A stretch of DNA of 44,868 nucleotides. Origin: an uncultured Christensenella sp. GTDB lineage: Bacteria; Bacillota; Clostridia; Christensenellales; UBA1750. This document shows, in pieces, positions 18,161 to 25,508 of the stretch. Each line of letters begins with the position of its first letter. The stretch's first letter is position 1. Below the pieces are notes generated by a model. That model was not told where the DNA came from, ran no database searches, and was given only the letters and a program-made list of their open reading frames with translations. The stretch lies in the NCBI GenBank assembly GCA_905193155.1, contig CAJJNQ010000021.1, forward strand, positions 1-44,868, in the 5' to 3' direction. The position numbers and the translations under genes are program-made.

Positions 18161-19486
18161 ATGACGAAATTCAAAAATCTGAGTGGAAAATTCACCGGAA
18201 TGACGCCTGCGATGAAGGCGATGCTGCTCTTCGGCGTGGAAGGGCTGCTTTTTCAGTTTGTAATGTCGCTCTCCGGCGTCAGCGGCTTCGGCACCAATCT
18301 CTATGCGACGAACCTCGGCGCGACTGACAGCCAGATCGGCATGATTCAGCTGGTGGCCAACCTCACCGCCGTGGTGCTCATGCTTCCGGCGGGCATCATC
18401 AGCGACCGCCTTAAAAACGCCAAAACGGTGCCTGTGGTGCTGATGCTGGTGATGGGCGTCGCCTATTTCTTCTACGGCACAGTGCCGGTGCTGGGCGAAA
18501 ACCTGCGCATGACGTTCTTCTTTGTGTTCCTGGCGCTGACGGCGGGTATGCTGGTGGTCTACAACACCATCTGGCAGGCATTCTTCGGGGATGTGACGCC
18601 GCTGAAGGACCGAAACCGCGTCTACGGCTTCCGCAACCGCTTTGTGTTCCTCATCAGCACCATCGCGCCCATCCTCTGCGGCACGATCCTGACGGCTCAG
18701 CCCGACAGCCCCAGCAAGCTGATGGTGCTGCGCGTGTTCTTCTATATCTGCGGCGCGGTGTGCCTGCTCTGCTCCTTTGTGCTGTCGCGCATTCCGGGCG
18801 GAGAGCGTTCGCCGGAAATGCTTCAGCAGGTGCCCAAATTCAGCTTTTCTTCCTTCGGCGAGGTATTCCGCGATCTGGTGCACAGTAAGAAATTTCTCTC
18901 TTATTTCATCTGTATCATGTTCTTTTATCTGGGCTGGCATATCGACTGGAGCATGTGGTATATCGGCCAGATGCAGTATGTCGGCCTGACCGAAGCGCAG
19001 CTTTCCTATTTTAACGCGGGATGCGCCATTTTGCAGCTGCTGACGCTGGGGCTCTTCGTCCGCGCAAATGAGAAAAAGGGCGTGGAGTTCACCTTCCTGT
19101 TCTGCATTCTATCGCTGGTGATGTGCCCGGTGACCATGCTGGTCTCCGGCCTGACCCCGCAGGCGATTCGTCCGACGGTCTATCTCATCATGGGTGCGAT
19201 CGTCTGCGTGCCGCAGTGCGCCAGCAATCTGTGTTTGGTGCAGATGCTGCTGGACGCCATTCCGGAGAAGAACCGTTCGCTCATCGTGTCGCTGAACATG
19301 GCGTTTGTCACCTTCTCCAACGGCCTGATGCCCTTCCTGGGCGTGAAGCTCTATACCGCGCTGGGCGCCGATTACCGCGCGTTTATGCTGTTTAATTCCA
19401 TCACCTTCGTGCTGCGCCTGACCGCGCTGACCATTTTCATCATCCGCTACAAAAAGCACAAGGCCGAGTGCGCGCTGACCGCCTGA
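18161..19486 (+). CDS. MFS transporter, likely sugar-type
   Basis: A 441-residue protein with about twelve hydrophobic segments and the loop 2-3 signature GIISDRLKNAK after the second helix pair, typical of major facilitator permeases. The start at 18161 follows AAGGGG and a promoter. Helix-rich text such as VVLMLPAGIISD and LFFYICGAVCLLC supports membrane location. Placed divergently from beta-mannosidase and ROK kinase with shared operator-like sites, it may import short mannosides or another sugar. The substrate cannot be read from the sequence. Confidence 0.88.
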   Translation: MTKFKNLSGKFTGMTPAMKAMLLFGVEGLLFQFVMSLSGVSGFGTNLYATNLGATDSQIGMIQLVANLTAVVLMLPAGIISDRLKNAKTVPVVLMLVMGVAYFFYGTVPVLGENLRMTFFFVFLALTAGMLVVYNTIWQAFFGDVTPLKDRNRVYGFRNRFVFLISTIAPILCGTILTAQPDSPSKLMVLRVFFYICGAVCLLCSFVLSRIPGGERSPEMLQQVPKFSFSSFGEVFRDLVHSKKFLSYFICIMFFYLGWHIDWSMWYIGQMQYVGLTEAQLSYFNAGCAILQLLTLGLFVRANEKKGVEFTFLFCILSLVMCPVTMLVSGLTPQAIRPTVYLIMGAIVCVPQCASNLCLVQMLLDAIPEKNRSLIVSLNMAFVTFSNGLMPFLGVKLYTALGADYRAFMLFNSITFVLRLTALTIFIIRYKKHKAECALTA

Positions 19487-19510
19487 TTTTTTCCGGAGCT
19501 TGCGCATCCG

Positions 19511-19551
19511 GGCGCTTTTCCCGTGTCTTTTCGGGAGAAGCGCCTTTTTTT
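19511..19551 (+). terminator. Rho-independent terminator after the MFS permease
   Basis: Arms GGCGCTTTTCCCG and CGGGAGAAGCGCC (12 of 13 paired) with an eight-base loop, followed by seven T. Confidence 0.93.
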
Positions 19552-19565
19552 GTTTCCGCGCTCGC

Positions 19566-19594
19566 TTGACACCTATGCAATTTGTTTATATAAT
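19566..19594 (+). promoter_or_regulatory. Consensus promoter with operator-like repeat before tetR
   Basis: TTGACA (19566-19571), 17-base spacer, TATAAT (19589-19594): both boxes perfect. The hexamers ATTTGT (19580-19585) and ACAAAT (19602-19607) form an inverted repeat straddling the -10, where an autorepressing TetR could bind. Confidence 0.8.
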
Positions 19595-19657
19595 ACGAAT
19601 CACAAATGTTGCGTTACGATTGGTGCAAATGATATGGAAAGGATCTGATGTTTTCCC

Positions 19658-20281
19658 ATGCCGCCCAAACCCAAATTCACCCGGGAAGAAATCGTTGCCG
19701 CCGCGCTTCAGGTCGTCCGCACCCGCGGGCTCGAAGCGCTCACCACCCGCGAAATCGCCGCGGAACTGGGCATGTCCACCCGCCCGATCTTCACTTATTT
19801 TGAAAGCATGGAGCAGGTGCGCGCGGAGGTGCGCAAAGCTGCCGAGAAAATCTATCTGGACACGATCGAAGAAGGGCTGAGCAAGCCGATCCCCTTTCTG
19901 GGCGTCGGGCAGCAATACATCCGCTTTGCGCGGCAGGAGCCGCAGTTCTACCGGATGCTGTTTTTGCTGCGCGCCGGGCTGGATGAAAACGGCGTTCCCA
20001 GCGTGCTGACGCACCTGACGAAGCTGACCTGCGAAAGCGTGATGAAAACTTACCGTGTGACGCAGCAGCAGGCGGAGCGCTACACGCGGGACATGTGGCT
20101 GGTGAGCCATGGCATCGCCGCGCTCATTGTCACGAACAGCTGCCCCTATACCGACGAGCAGATCAGCCGCATCTTCACCGGCTTCAGCCTGAGCGTGTAT
20201 AAATCCATCAAGGAAATACCCGGCTTTGCGGAAAACGACTATGACCGCGACGCGGAGTTCCGCAAGCTCGTGGAGAAATGA
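19658..20281 (+). CDS. TetR/AcrR family transcriptional regulator
   Basis: A 207-residue DNA-binding repressor. Residues 8-55 form the TetR helix-turn-helix domain: FTREEIVAAALQVV, then REIAAELGMSTRPIFTYF. The C-terminal two thirds is the helical ligand and dimer domain, too variable to predict an effector. The spacing from GGAAAGGA to the ATG at 19658 is long (14 bases), but no better in-frame start exists. It leads a small operon with a GNAT acetyltransferase 10 bases downstream. Autoregulation is suggested by the inverted repeat on its promoter. Confidence 0.9.
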   Translation: MPPKPKFTREEIVAAALQVVRTRGLEALTTREIAAELGMSTRPIFTYFESMEQVRAEVRKAAEKIYLDTIEEGLSKPIPFLGVGQQYIRFARQEPQFYRMLFLLRAGLDENGVPSVLTHLTKLTCESVMKTYRVTQQQAERYTRDMWLVSHGIAALIVTNSCPYTDEQISRIFTGFSLSVYKSIKEIPGFAENDYDRDAEFRKLVEK

Positions 20282-20290
20282 GGCGGTAAG

Positions 20291-20761
20291 ATGGAAAGCA
20301 TTCGCCCGCTGCGGCCGGAGGACAAGGGCCGCACGGCGGAAATCTATGTGTTTAACAACCGGCTGAACTACTATCCCATCTTTCACGACGACGATTATTC
20401 CTTCGGGGAGATGCAGGTGATCCCGGTGGCGGAGAATTTTGCGCACTGGATCGGGCAGGAGGACGAAACCTTTGTGCTGGATGACGGCGTGATCCGCGGG
20501 TTTGCGGTGGTCGGCGGCGGGGAGCTGCACAAGCTCTACGTCGATCCCTGCTTTCAAGGCAGAGGATACGGCGAGGCGCTGCTGGACTTTGCGGTGGAAA
20601 AGGGCGCGCGCACCCTTTGGGCGCTGGAGAAGAATACCCGCGCCATCGCCTTTTATGCCCGCCATGGCTTTGCGCCCACGGGCGAGCGGCAATACGAAGA
20701 GGGAACGACGGAAGAGCTGATTCGCCTGTCGCTTTCGCGGGAAACAGAGAGAAATGGATGA
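20291..20761 (+). CDS. GNAT family N-acetyltransferase
   Basis: A 156-residue acetyl-CoA-dependent acetyltransferase. Motif A for acetyl-CoA binding is visible as LYVDPCFQGRGYGEALLDFA (about residues 81-100), with Q-G-R-G-Y-G as the pyrophosphate loop. It is followed by the C-terminal motif B NTRAIAFYARHGFAPTG. The substrate is unknown. It is cotranscribed with tetR and its stop overlaps the next start (ATGA). Confidence 0.9.
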   Translation: MESIRPLRPEDKGRTAEIYVFNNRLNYYPIFHDDDYSFGEMQVIPVAENFAHWIGQEDETFVLDDGVIRGFAVVGGGELHKLYVDPCFQGRGYGEALLDFAVEKGARTLWALEKNTRAIAFYARHGFAPTGERQYEEGTTEELIRLSLSRETERNG

Positions 20762-21036
20762 AGATTGCGCTGCTCTGGCGGTTTGAGCCCGTGGGGCGTT
20801 GGTTTCTGACCGTGCTGCTGCTCTGGACGGCGGTGCAGTTCTTCTGCCACGAATATTTCACGCTCTTCGGCGCGTCGGAAAAGAAGCTGCGCGGGTATAA
20901 CGAGTGCTTCAGGGACGCCATCCATTTCTTTCCTGCCGGCGCCGACCGCGTCGTGCCCGATCTTTATCCCATTCTGCTGCGCGTATTGATCGCGGTCAAC
21001 CGGACGCTTTCGGTGCTCTTCCTGATTCGCGGTTGA
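20758..21036 (+). CDS. Small hypothetical membrane-associated protein
   Basis: A 92-residue protein starting at the ATG that overlaps the GNAT stop by four bases, a typical coupled start. Residues 12-35 are hydrophobic (VGRWFLTVLLLWTAVQFF) and the C-terminal 20 residues are again hydrophobic (YPILLRVLIAVN). I do not recognise it. Support is the coupled start, the continuous frame and the membrane-like composition. Confidence 0.6.
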   Translation: MKIALLWRFEPVGRWFLTVLLLWTAVQFFCHEYFTLFGASEKKLRGYNECFRDAIHFFPAGADRVVPDLYPILLRVLIAVNRTLSVLFLIRG

Positions 21037-21121
21037 GCGGAAAAACGGAGAAAAACGGGTTTTTCCCCAACCGCAACTGCCGGTTGACACATTGAACAGC
21101 CGGGTTTCTGGCCTGCAACCG
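21030..21121. promoter_or_regulatory. Cluster of CAACCG/CGGTTG motifs upstream of the XRE gene
   Basis: CGGTTG at 21030 and 21081 and CAACCG at 21068 and 21116 (with one more CAACCG at 20997). The pair 21068/21081 forms an inverted repeat with a seven-base spacer. This could be the operator of the neighbouring XRE regulator. No clear promoter is seen in the gap. Confidence 0.35.
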
Positions 21122-21168
21122 CCGCATCGGATAGAATCGGGGCAACCTGAAACGAGGAGGAACGATTC

Positions 21169-22152
21169 ATGATACTCGCAGACAAAATCATCTCGCTCCG
21201 CAAAAAGGCGGGCTGGTCGCAGGAGGAGCTGGCGCAGCAGCTGGGCGTATCCCGGCAGTCGGTCTCCAAATGGGAGGGCGCGCAGTCCGTCCCCGATTTG
21301 GACAGGATCTTGCAGCTGAGCCGCCTGTTCGGCGTGACGACGGATGATCTGCTCAAGGACGAAATCGAGGAATTCGGCCCGGCGGCGGAAAGCGACGAAC
21401 CCGCGCTGCGCCGCGTGACGATGGAGCAATCCGCGCAATACCTCGTGCTGCGGCGCAAAGCCGCCCCGCAGATGGCGCTGGCGACCCTGCTGTGCGTGCT
21501 TTCGCCCATCCCGCTGCTGATGCTGGCGGCGCTGAGCGAAAAACACCGCATCCCCCTGACGGAAGAGGCGGCGGCAGGGCTGGGGCTCTGCGCGCTGATC
21601 GTGCTGGTGGCCGTCGCGGTGACGCTCTTCCTGCTCACCGGCGCAAAGAGCTGCGAATATGCCTTTCTGGAAAACACGCCCTTTGAGACGGAATACGGCG
21701 TCAGCGGCATGGTGCGGGAGCGCGAAAAGGCCTTCCGTCCTGCCTATACTCGGTTGAACATCGCCGGGACGCTGCTTTGCCTGTTGTCGGTGCTGCCGGT
21801 GTTTGCCACACTGACCTCGACGGATCTGGAGCGCGTGCTGGCGGTGTGCCTGCTGCTGGCGATGGCGGGCTTTGGCGCGGCGGCGTTCACCTACGGCGGC
21901 ACGATCCACGCTTCGATGGAAAAGCTGCTGGAGGAAGGCGATTATACCCGCGTCAGAAAGGCGCGCAGCGGCCTTGTGCACACGGTGTGCGTCTGCTATT
22001 GGCTGGTCGTTACGGCGATTTATCTGCTGATCACCTTTGCGCCCGCGATTGCGATCGAGCCGGAGCAGAGCTGGTTCGTCTGGCCGGTGGCGGGCGTGCT
22101 CTTCGGCGCAGTGTGCGCGCTGACGCACCTCTTCCGAAGCGAAAATAAGTGA
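21169..22152 (+). CDS. XRE-family regulator with membrane C-terminal domain
   Basis: A 327-residue protein. Residues 1-65 form a Cro/CI-type helix-turn-helix: ISLRKKAGWSQEELAQQLGV, then SRQSVSKWE and LFGVTTDDLL. After a linker come paired hydrophobic segments (about residues 103-123, 140-162, 196-216, 225-245, 272-294, 300-318). The DNA-binding domain is thus tethered to the membrane, as in a widespread clostridial group whose signals are unknown. The start has an ACGAGGAGG site. It has its own terminator. Confidence 0.88.
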   Translation: MILADKIISLRKKAGWSQEELAQQLGVSRQSVSKWEGAQSVPDLDRILQLSRLFGVTTDDLLKDEIEEFGPAAESDEPALRRVTMEQSAQYLVLRRKAAPQMALATLLCVLSPIPLLMLAALSEKHRIPLTEEAAAGLGLCALIVLVAVAVTLFLLTGAKSCEYAFLENTPFETEYGVSGMVREREKAFRPAYTRLNIAGTLLCLLSVLPVFATLTSTDLERVLAVCLLLAMAGFGAAAFTYGGTIHASMEKLLEEGDYTRVRKARSGLVHTVCVCYWLVVTAIYLLITFAPAIAIEPEQSWFVWPVAGVLFGAVCALTHLFRSENK

Positions 22153-22172
22153 GCCTGGCCAAAAAGAAATGT

Positions 22173-22200
22173 GCCTCCGCCCGGTTGGGCGGAGGCTTTT
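22173..22200 (+). terminator. Terminator of the XRE gene (hairpin repeat copy 1)
   Basis: Perfect stem GCCTCCGCCC / GGGCGGAGGC with a GGTT loop and a following TTTT. The surrounding bases recur with the second hairpin at about 22643-22669. Confidence 0.88.
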
Positions 22201-22567
22201 GTGAATGAGATGTGCCGCAATGTGCCAAAGGGTTTAAAATGGGTGTATTCAGGGAATCGCAAAGCAATTTCCTGATGGGGGACGTTTTACAGTCGATCCC
22301 AATTCCATCTGCCGGGGTTGCGCTTCGGCCGGAGCGGTCGCCGGGTGAGTGAATCCAGCGTTCTGACGTTTGAGCCAGCTCGTTCGGCACGGCGCAATGC
22401 GTACCGGCAAAATGGAAAGCCGCGAATTTGCCCGAAAAAGTGGGAATGCAGGTGAAGTTTCTCACAAGATATCCCATTTTTTAAACAGGACGGGCAACGC
22501 GATTCGGCGTGGGTGCAGCTCCCTGTACCAAATCTGATTCTATTTTAGTTTCCAATCAATTGTTTTT

Positions 22568-22600
22568 CAATAAGTTGGCGGCAAACGGTAATTCTTGACA
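22568..22600 (+). repeat. 33-base direct repeat, copy A
   Basis: Matches 23046-23078 at 26 of 33 positions, with the core GCAAACGGTA exact and TCTTG following in both. Copy A ends in TTGACA but has no good -10 behind it. Confidence 0.55.
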
Positions 22601-22642
22601 TCAAATGGTTGCGCGTGCTGCTTTTTCTCCCCAAAAGAAATG

Positions 22643-22669
22643 TACCTCCGCCGAATGGCGGAGGCTTTT
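22643..22669 (-). terminator. Hairpin repeat copy 2, likely terminator of the TM2 gene
   Basis: Stem CCTCCGCC / GGCGGAGG with GAAT loop. Flanks AAAAGAAATGT and GGCTTTTGT...AATGAGATG match the copy at 22173. On the minus strand it lies about 70 bases after the TM2 gene and is followed by a T-rich stretch. Confidence 0.6.
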
Positions 22670-22739
22670 GTATCAATGAGATGAAATATGCAGTAAAGAT
22701 CGAGGCAGGTGTTCTAAACCGGAGCGGTGCTCCCCAAGA

Positions 22740-22940
22740 TCAGTCGATGACCCAGGGCGTGCCGTCCTTTTTGGTGAACTTGCCGGTGCAGACCTTGATC
22801 AAATCCACCAGCCAGCCGATGCCGAAGCAGCCGCACGTCAGCAGCCAGATGACGCCGGTGCCGATCTTTCCGGCGAGGAAACGATGAACGCCCAGTTCAC
22901 CCAGGAAAAAAGTAATCAAGATCGCAGAAGTTTTTTGCAT
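22740..22940 (-). CDS. TM2 domain-containing protein
   Basis: A 66-residue integral membrane protein. It has the TM2 pattern: a first hydrophobic helix ILITFFLGELGVHRFLAG, then GKIGTGVIWLL and a second helix ending IGWLVDLIKV, with conserved G-x-x-G-x-H-R-F and the W-x-x-D pair. A short polar tail ends TPWVID. The ATG at 22940 follows GGAGGAGG. The frame extends further upstream without a ribosome site and that part is non-coding. TM2 proteins are common in anaerobes and their role is poorly known. Confidence 0.88.
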   Translation of the reverse strand: MQKTSAILITFFLGELGVHRFLAGKIGTGVIWLLTCGCFGIGWLVDLIKVCTGKFTKKDGTPWVID

Positions 22941-23045
22941 GATTCTGTCCTCCTCCATCGATTTGAGCAAGATCATTCCATATAAGATAAAAAAACTTAT
23001 ACGGAATTTACTTGTATTTAATATAGCAAGCAGTATGACATAAAA

Positions 23046-23078
23046 CAATACTTTGGCTGCAAACGGTATCTCTTGCAA
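23046..23078 (+). repeat. 33-base direct repeat, copy B, at the LytTR promoter
   Basis: Second copy of the segment at 22568-22600. Its last six bases are the -35 box TTGCAA of the response regulator promoter, so any protein bound here would act on that promoter. Confidence 0.55.
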
Positions 23079-23101
23079 CCGAAAGTTCCCCATGATATAA
23101 T
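23073..23101 (+). promoter_or_regulatory. Promoter of the two-component operon
   Basis: TTGCAA (23073-23078), 17-base spacer ending TGA, then consensus TATAAT (23096-23101), 65 bases before the ATG at 23166. Confidence 0.75.
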
Positions 23102-23165
23102 TTTTTTTGACGGAATTAGAGATAATTTGTCCTAAAAGACAAACGGAAATCGGAGGGAGAAAAGG

Positions 23166-23894
23166 ATGAAAGTTGCCGTTGTGGATGACAGCATGGAAGA
23201 TCGGGAGCTTCTTGCCGGAACGGCGGAAGAGACGCTTTGTGCGCTGGGGCAGGGGCAGACGTTCATGCAGCTTTTCCCCTCCGGCGAGATGCTGCTGAAG
23301 GATTTTCAGCCGGGAAAATACGAGCTGGTCTTTCTGGACATCTTTCTGGAAGAAGGGGCGCTCAACGGCATCGGCACGGCGGAGCGGCTGCGCGCGCTGG
23401 ACAGCCGGGTGAAGCTGGTGTTCGTCACCACCAGCAACGACTTTGCCAGCGAAAGCTACGCGGTGCGCGCGGACGGCTATTTGCTCAAGCCCATCTCGCG
23501 CAAGGCGCTGGAGGGACTGCTGGGCAGAATGCTTGCTGCAAAAGAGGAATCGGAAACCCCGATCACGCTGCCGGATGGGCAGACGGTGCCCGCGCGCGCC
23601 ATTCTCTTTACCACCTGCGCGGGACATTATGTCACCCTGACGCTGCGCGGAGAGCAGAGCCTGCGCGTGCGCACGACGCAGAACGCGATGGCGGAGCTGT
23701 TGCTCGCCTGCCCCGGCTTTGTGGCCTGCAACAAGGGCACACTGGTTAATTTAAGCGCCGTAGCCCGTTTGGAAGAAGGCCGCCTGCTGATGAGCAACGG
23801 CGAATATCTGCCGCTGAGCCGACGCCGTGCCGCGGAAGTCAAAAAGGCTTATTTTGACTATCAGATTGACGATTTCCGGAAGGGGGGACGCTGA
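23166..23894 (+). CDS. LytTR family response regulator
   Basis: A 242-residue two-component regulator of the AgrA/LytR type. The receiver domain (residues 1-120) has the acidic pair Asp7-Asp8, phosphoacceptor Asp58 in VFLDIF, the conserved Thr in VTTSN and Lys in LLKPIS. The LytTR DNA-binding domain fills about 135-235, with VACNKGTLVNLSAVARLE and the end LPLSRRRAAEVK. The start follows GGAGGGAGAAAAGG. Its stop overlaps the kinase start by one base (TGATG). A repeat at its promoter may be its own binding site. Confidence 0.92.
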   Translation: MKVAVVDDSMEDRELLAGTAEETLCALGQGQTFMQLFPSGEMLLKDFQPGKYELVFLDIFLEEGALNGIGTAERLRALDSRVKLVFVTTSNDFASESYAVRADGYLLKPISRKALEGLLGRMLAAKEESETPITLPDGQTVPARAILFTTCAGHYVTLTLRGEQSLRVRTTQNAMAELLLACPGFVACNKGTLVNLSAVARLEEGRLLMSNGEYLPLSRRRAAEVKKAYFDYQIDDFRKGGR

Positions 23895-25225
23895 TGCCGA
23901 CGGCGGGCCGCGTTGCGGAAACGCTGATCTATTCACTGCTCAACCTTCTGCCCTATCTGATACTGGCGCTCTATCCCTTTTATAACACGCTGCGTTTTTC
24001 GCGCAGGGCGACGGTTGCGTTCGTTGTAGCGCTGACGCTGGTGCAGATCGGGCTGGGCGCTTGCGCGATGCTGTTCTTCACCGAGTACGCGGGGCGTTGG
24101 TCGTTGCTGAGCACGGCGCTTTACGCCGCGTTTTTTCTGCTGTGTGTCAAGGACAGGTTCGGCAAGATCGTCTTTGTGCTGCTGATGGTTTCCAATGCGG
24201 CCAACATGGTCGTGATGCTGTCCAAAGCGTTGGAAAATCTGCTCTTTCCGGAATTGGCGGTGCAGGGCTACCGGTGGAGCTTTTCGCTGTGCACGGCGCT
24301 GGTGCAGGCGGCGACGTTTCCGCTGCTGTTCCTCTATTTCCGCCGGTATTTTTACGGCGCGCTTCGACTGAAATCTTCGGAAAAAGCGTGGCGCTATCTC
24401 TGGCTGGTGCCGGGGACATTTTATCTCTGCTGGTATTTCATGCTGTATTTCAACCCCTTGAGCAGCCACGAAATGGCGCTGATGCCGGAAAACGCGGTCT
24501 TTACCGCGCTGCTGAACGTGGGGGCGCTGCTGGTCTATTCGCTGGTGGCGGATGCTCTGGTGCAGGCAGACCGCAATGTGGCGCTTCAGGCGGAAAACTA
24601 CACGCTGAGCATTGAAAACATGCAGTACCGCAGCCTTACCGCGCGCATCGAAGAGGCGCGCGCCGCCCGGCATGACCTGCGCCACCATCTCTCGGTCCTC
24701 CAAACGCTGCTGCAAAGGCAGGATTACGAGCAGCTGAGCCGCTATCTTCAGGAGTACCTGAGCGCTTCTGCAACAGATGCACCGCTGTCCTACTGCCCGC
24801 AGATGGCGCTCAATGCCGTGACGGCGTATTATGCGCAGATCGCGTCGCAGGCAGGCACAAAGTTTACTGCGGAGCTGAACGTCCCGGCGGAGCTTCCGCT
24901 GCGGGATGCGGATTTGACCGTGCTGTTCGGCAATCTATTGGAAAACGCCTGCGCGGCTTCGCTGCCGTTGCCGCAGGAGGAGCGGGAGATCGTGTTCCGC
25001 GTCGAGGCGGACGGGCGCAAGCTGCGCTTCACACTGGATAACCGCTTCAGCGGCGAACTGCGCACGCAGGAGAGCAGGCTGCTCTCCACCAAGCACGAGG
25101 CTTCGGCCTGGGCGTGGAATCCGCCCGCAACATCGCGCAGTGCTGCGGCGGCGACCTGCAATACAGGGCGGAGGGCGGCTGGTTCCGCGTTTCCGGCTTG
25201 CTGCATTTTTGAGTGTTATTCATGA
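23894..25225 (+). CDS. GHKL sensor histidine kinase, frameshifted near the 3' end
   Basis: Partner kinase of the LytTR regulator. It has six or seven membrane segments (residues about 10-230), a coiled-coil dimer helix, the phospho-acceptor box RHDLRHHL (His260), and the ATP-binding N box NLLENACAAS near 350. After LLSTKHE (about residue 402) the frame runs into an unrelated Ala/Ser-rich tail. One base further on, the other frame reads FGLGVESARNIAQCCGG to a stop at 25212, exactly what a GHKL kinase should have (KHEGFGLGV). A single missing G near 25100 explains this. As read, the G2 box and final strand are lost, so the kinase is probably inactive unless this is a sequence error. Confidence 0.85.
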   Translation: MPTAGRVAETLIYSLLNLLPYLILALYPFYNTLRFSRRATVAFVVALTLVQIGLGACAMLFFTEYAGRWSLLSTALYAAFFLLCVKDRFGKIVFVLLMVSNAANMVVMLSKALENLLFPELAVQGYRWSFSLCTALVQAATFPLLFLYFRRYFYGALRLKSSEKAWRYLWLVPGTFYLCWYFMLYFNPLSSHEMALMPENAVFTALLNVGALLVYSLVADALVQADRNVALQAENYTLSIENMQYRSLTARIEEARAARHDLRHHLSVLQTLLQRQDYEQLSRYLQEYLSASATDAPLSYCPQMALNAVTAYYAQIASQAGTKFTAELNVPAELPLRDADLTVLFGNLLENACAASLPLPQEEREIVFRVEADGRKLRFTLDNRFSGELRTQESRLLSTKHEASAWAWNPPATSRSAAAATCNTGRRAAGSAFPACCIFECYS

Positions 25226-25440
25226 CGTCCGGTGTTATGAAAAAACGCCGGGCGTTTCCTGAAAATCGGAAAAGAGATCTGGATTGCGAAAAAGGACTTC
25301 TCGGCGCTTAGAGGCGAAAAAAGCACACAAAAAGCAAAAAAACAAACATGCGACGCGAAAAGAGCGGGGAAGCCGCACAAAAATCCTTTGTCAAAGCGCA
25401 AGCGGGCGATATGAGCGCGCCGGATGGAGATCATCGCGGT

Positions 25441-25470
25441 TTGACGGAAAGACAAAGCGAGTGGTATACT
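25441..25470 (+). promoter_or_regulatory. Promoter of the MFS-ridA operon
   Basis: TTGACG (25441-25446), 18-base spacer, TATACT (25465-25470), 38 bases before the ATG at 25509. The rest of 25226-25508 holds only a short AAACGC/GCGTTT palindrome near 25237. Confidence 0.7.
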
Positions 25471-25508
25471 CTTCTTTGTGCGAAAAGCATGGGGGGAGAG
25501 TCATAAAA

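Larger units (their letters stand above)
22202..22739. other. Non-coding interval with repeated hairpin and promoter-like segments
   Basis: No credible gene lies in this stretch of 538 bases. It contains a 33-base segment (22568-22600) that recurs at the LytTR promoter and a second copy of the CCTCCGCC hairpin. The interval from 22260 to 22540 shows nothing I can identify. Confidence 0.6.

Noticed and set aside
22941..23627. Upstream extension of the TM2 frame on the minus strand
   Set aside because: It runs antisense through the LytTR regulator. The TM2 domain starts at 22940 with its own GGAGGAGG site.
25237..25251. AAACGC/GCGTTT palindrome as terminator of the kinase gene
   Set aside because: Short stem with a three-base loop, and CC follows rather than a U-run.
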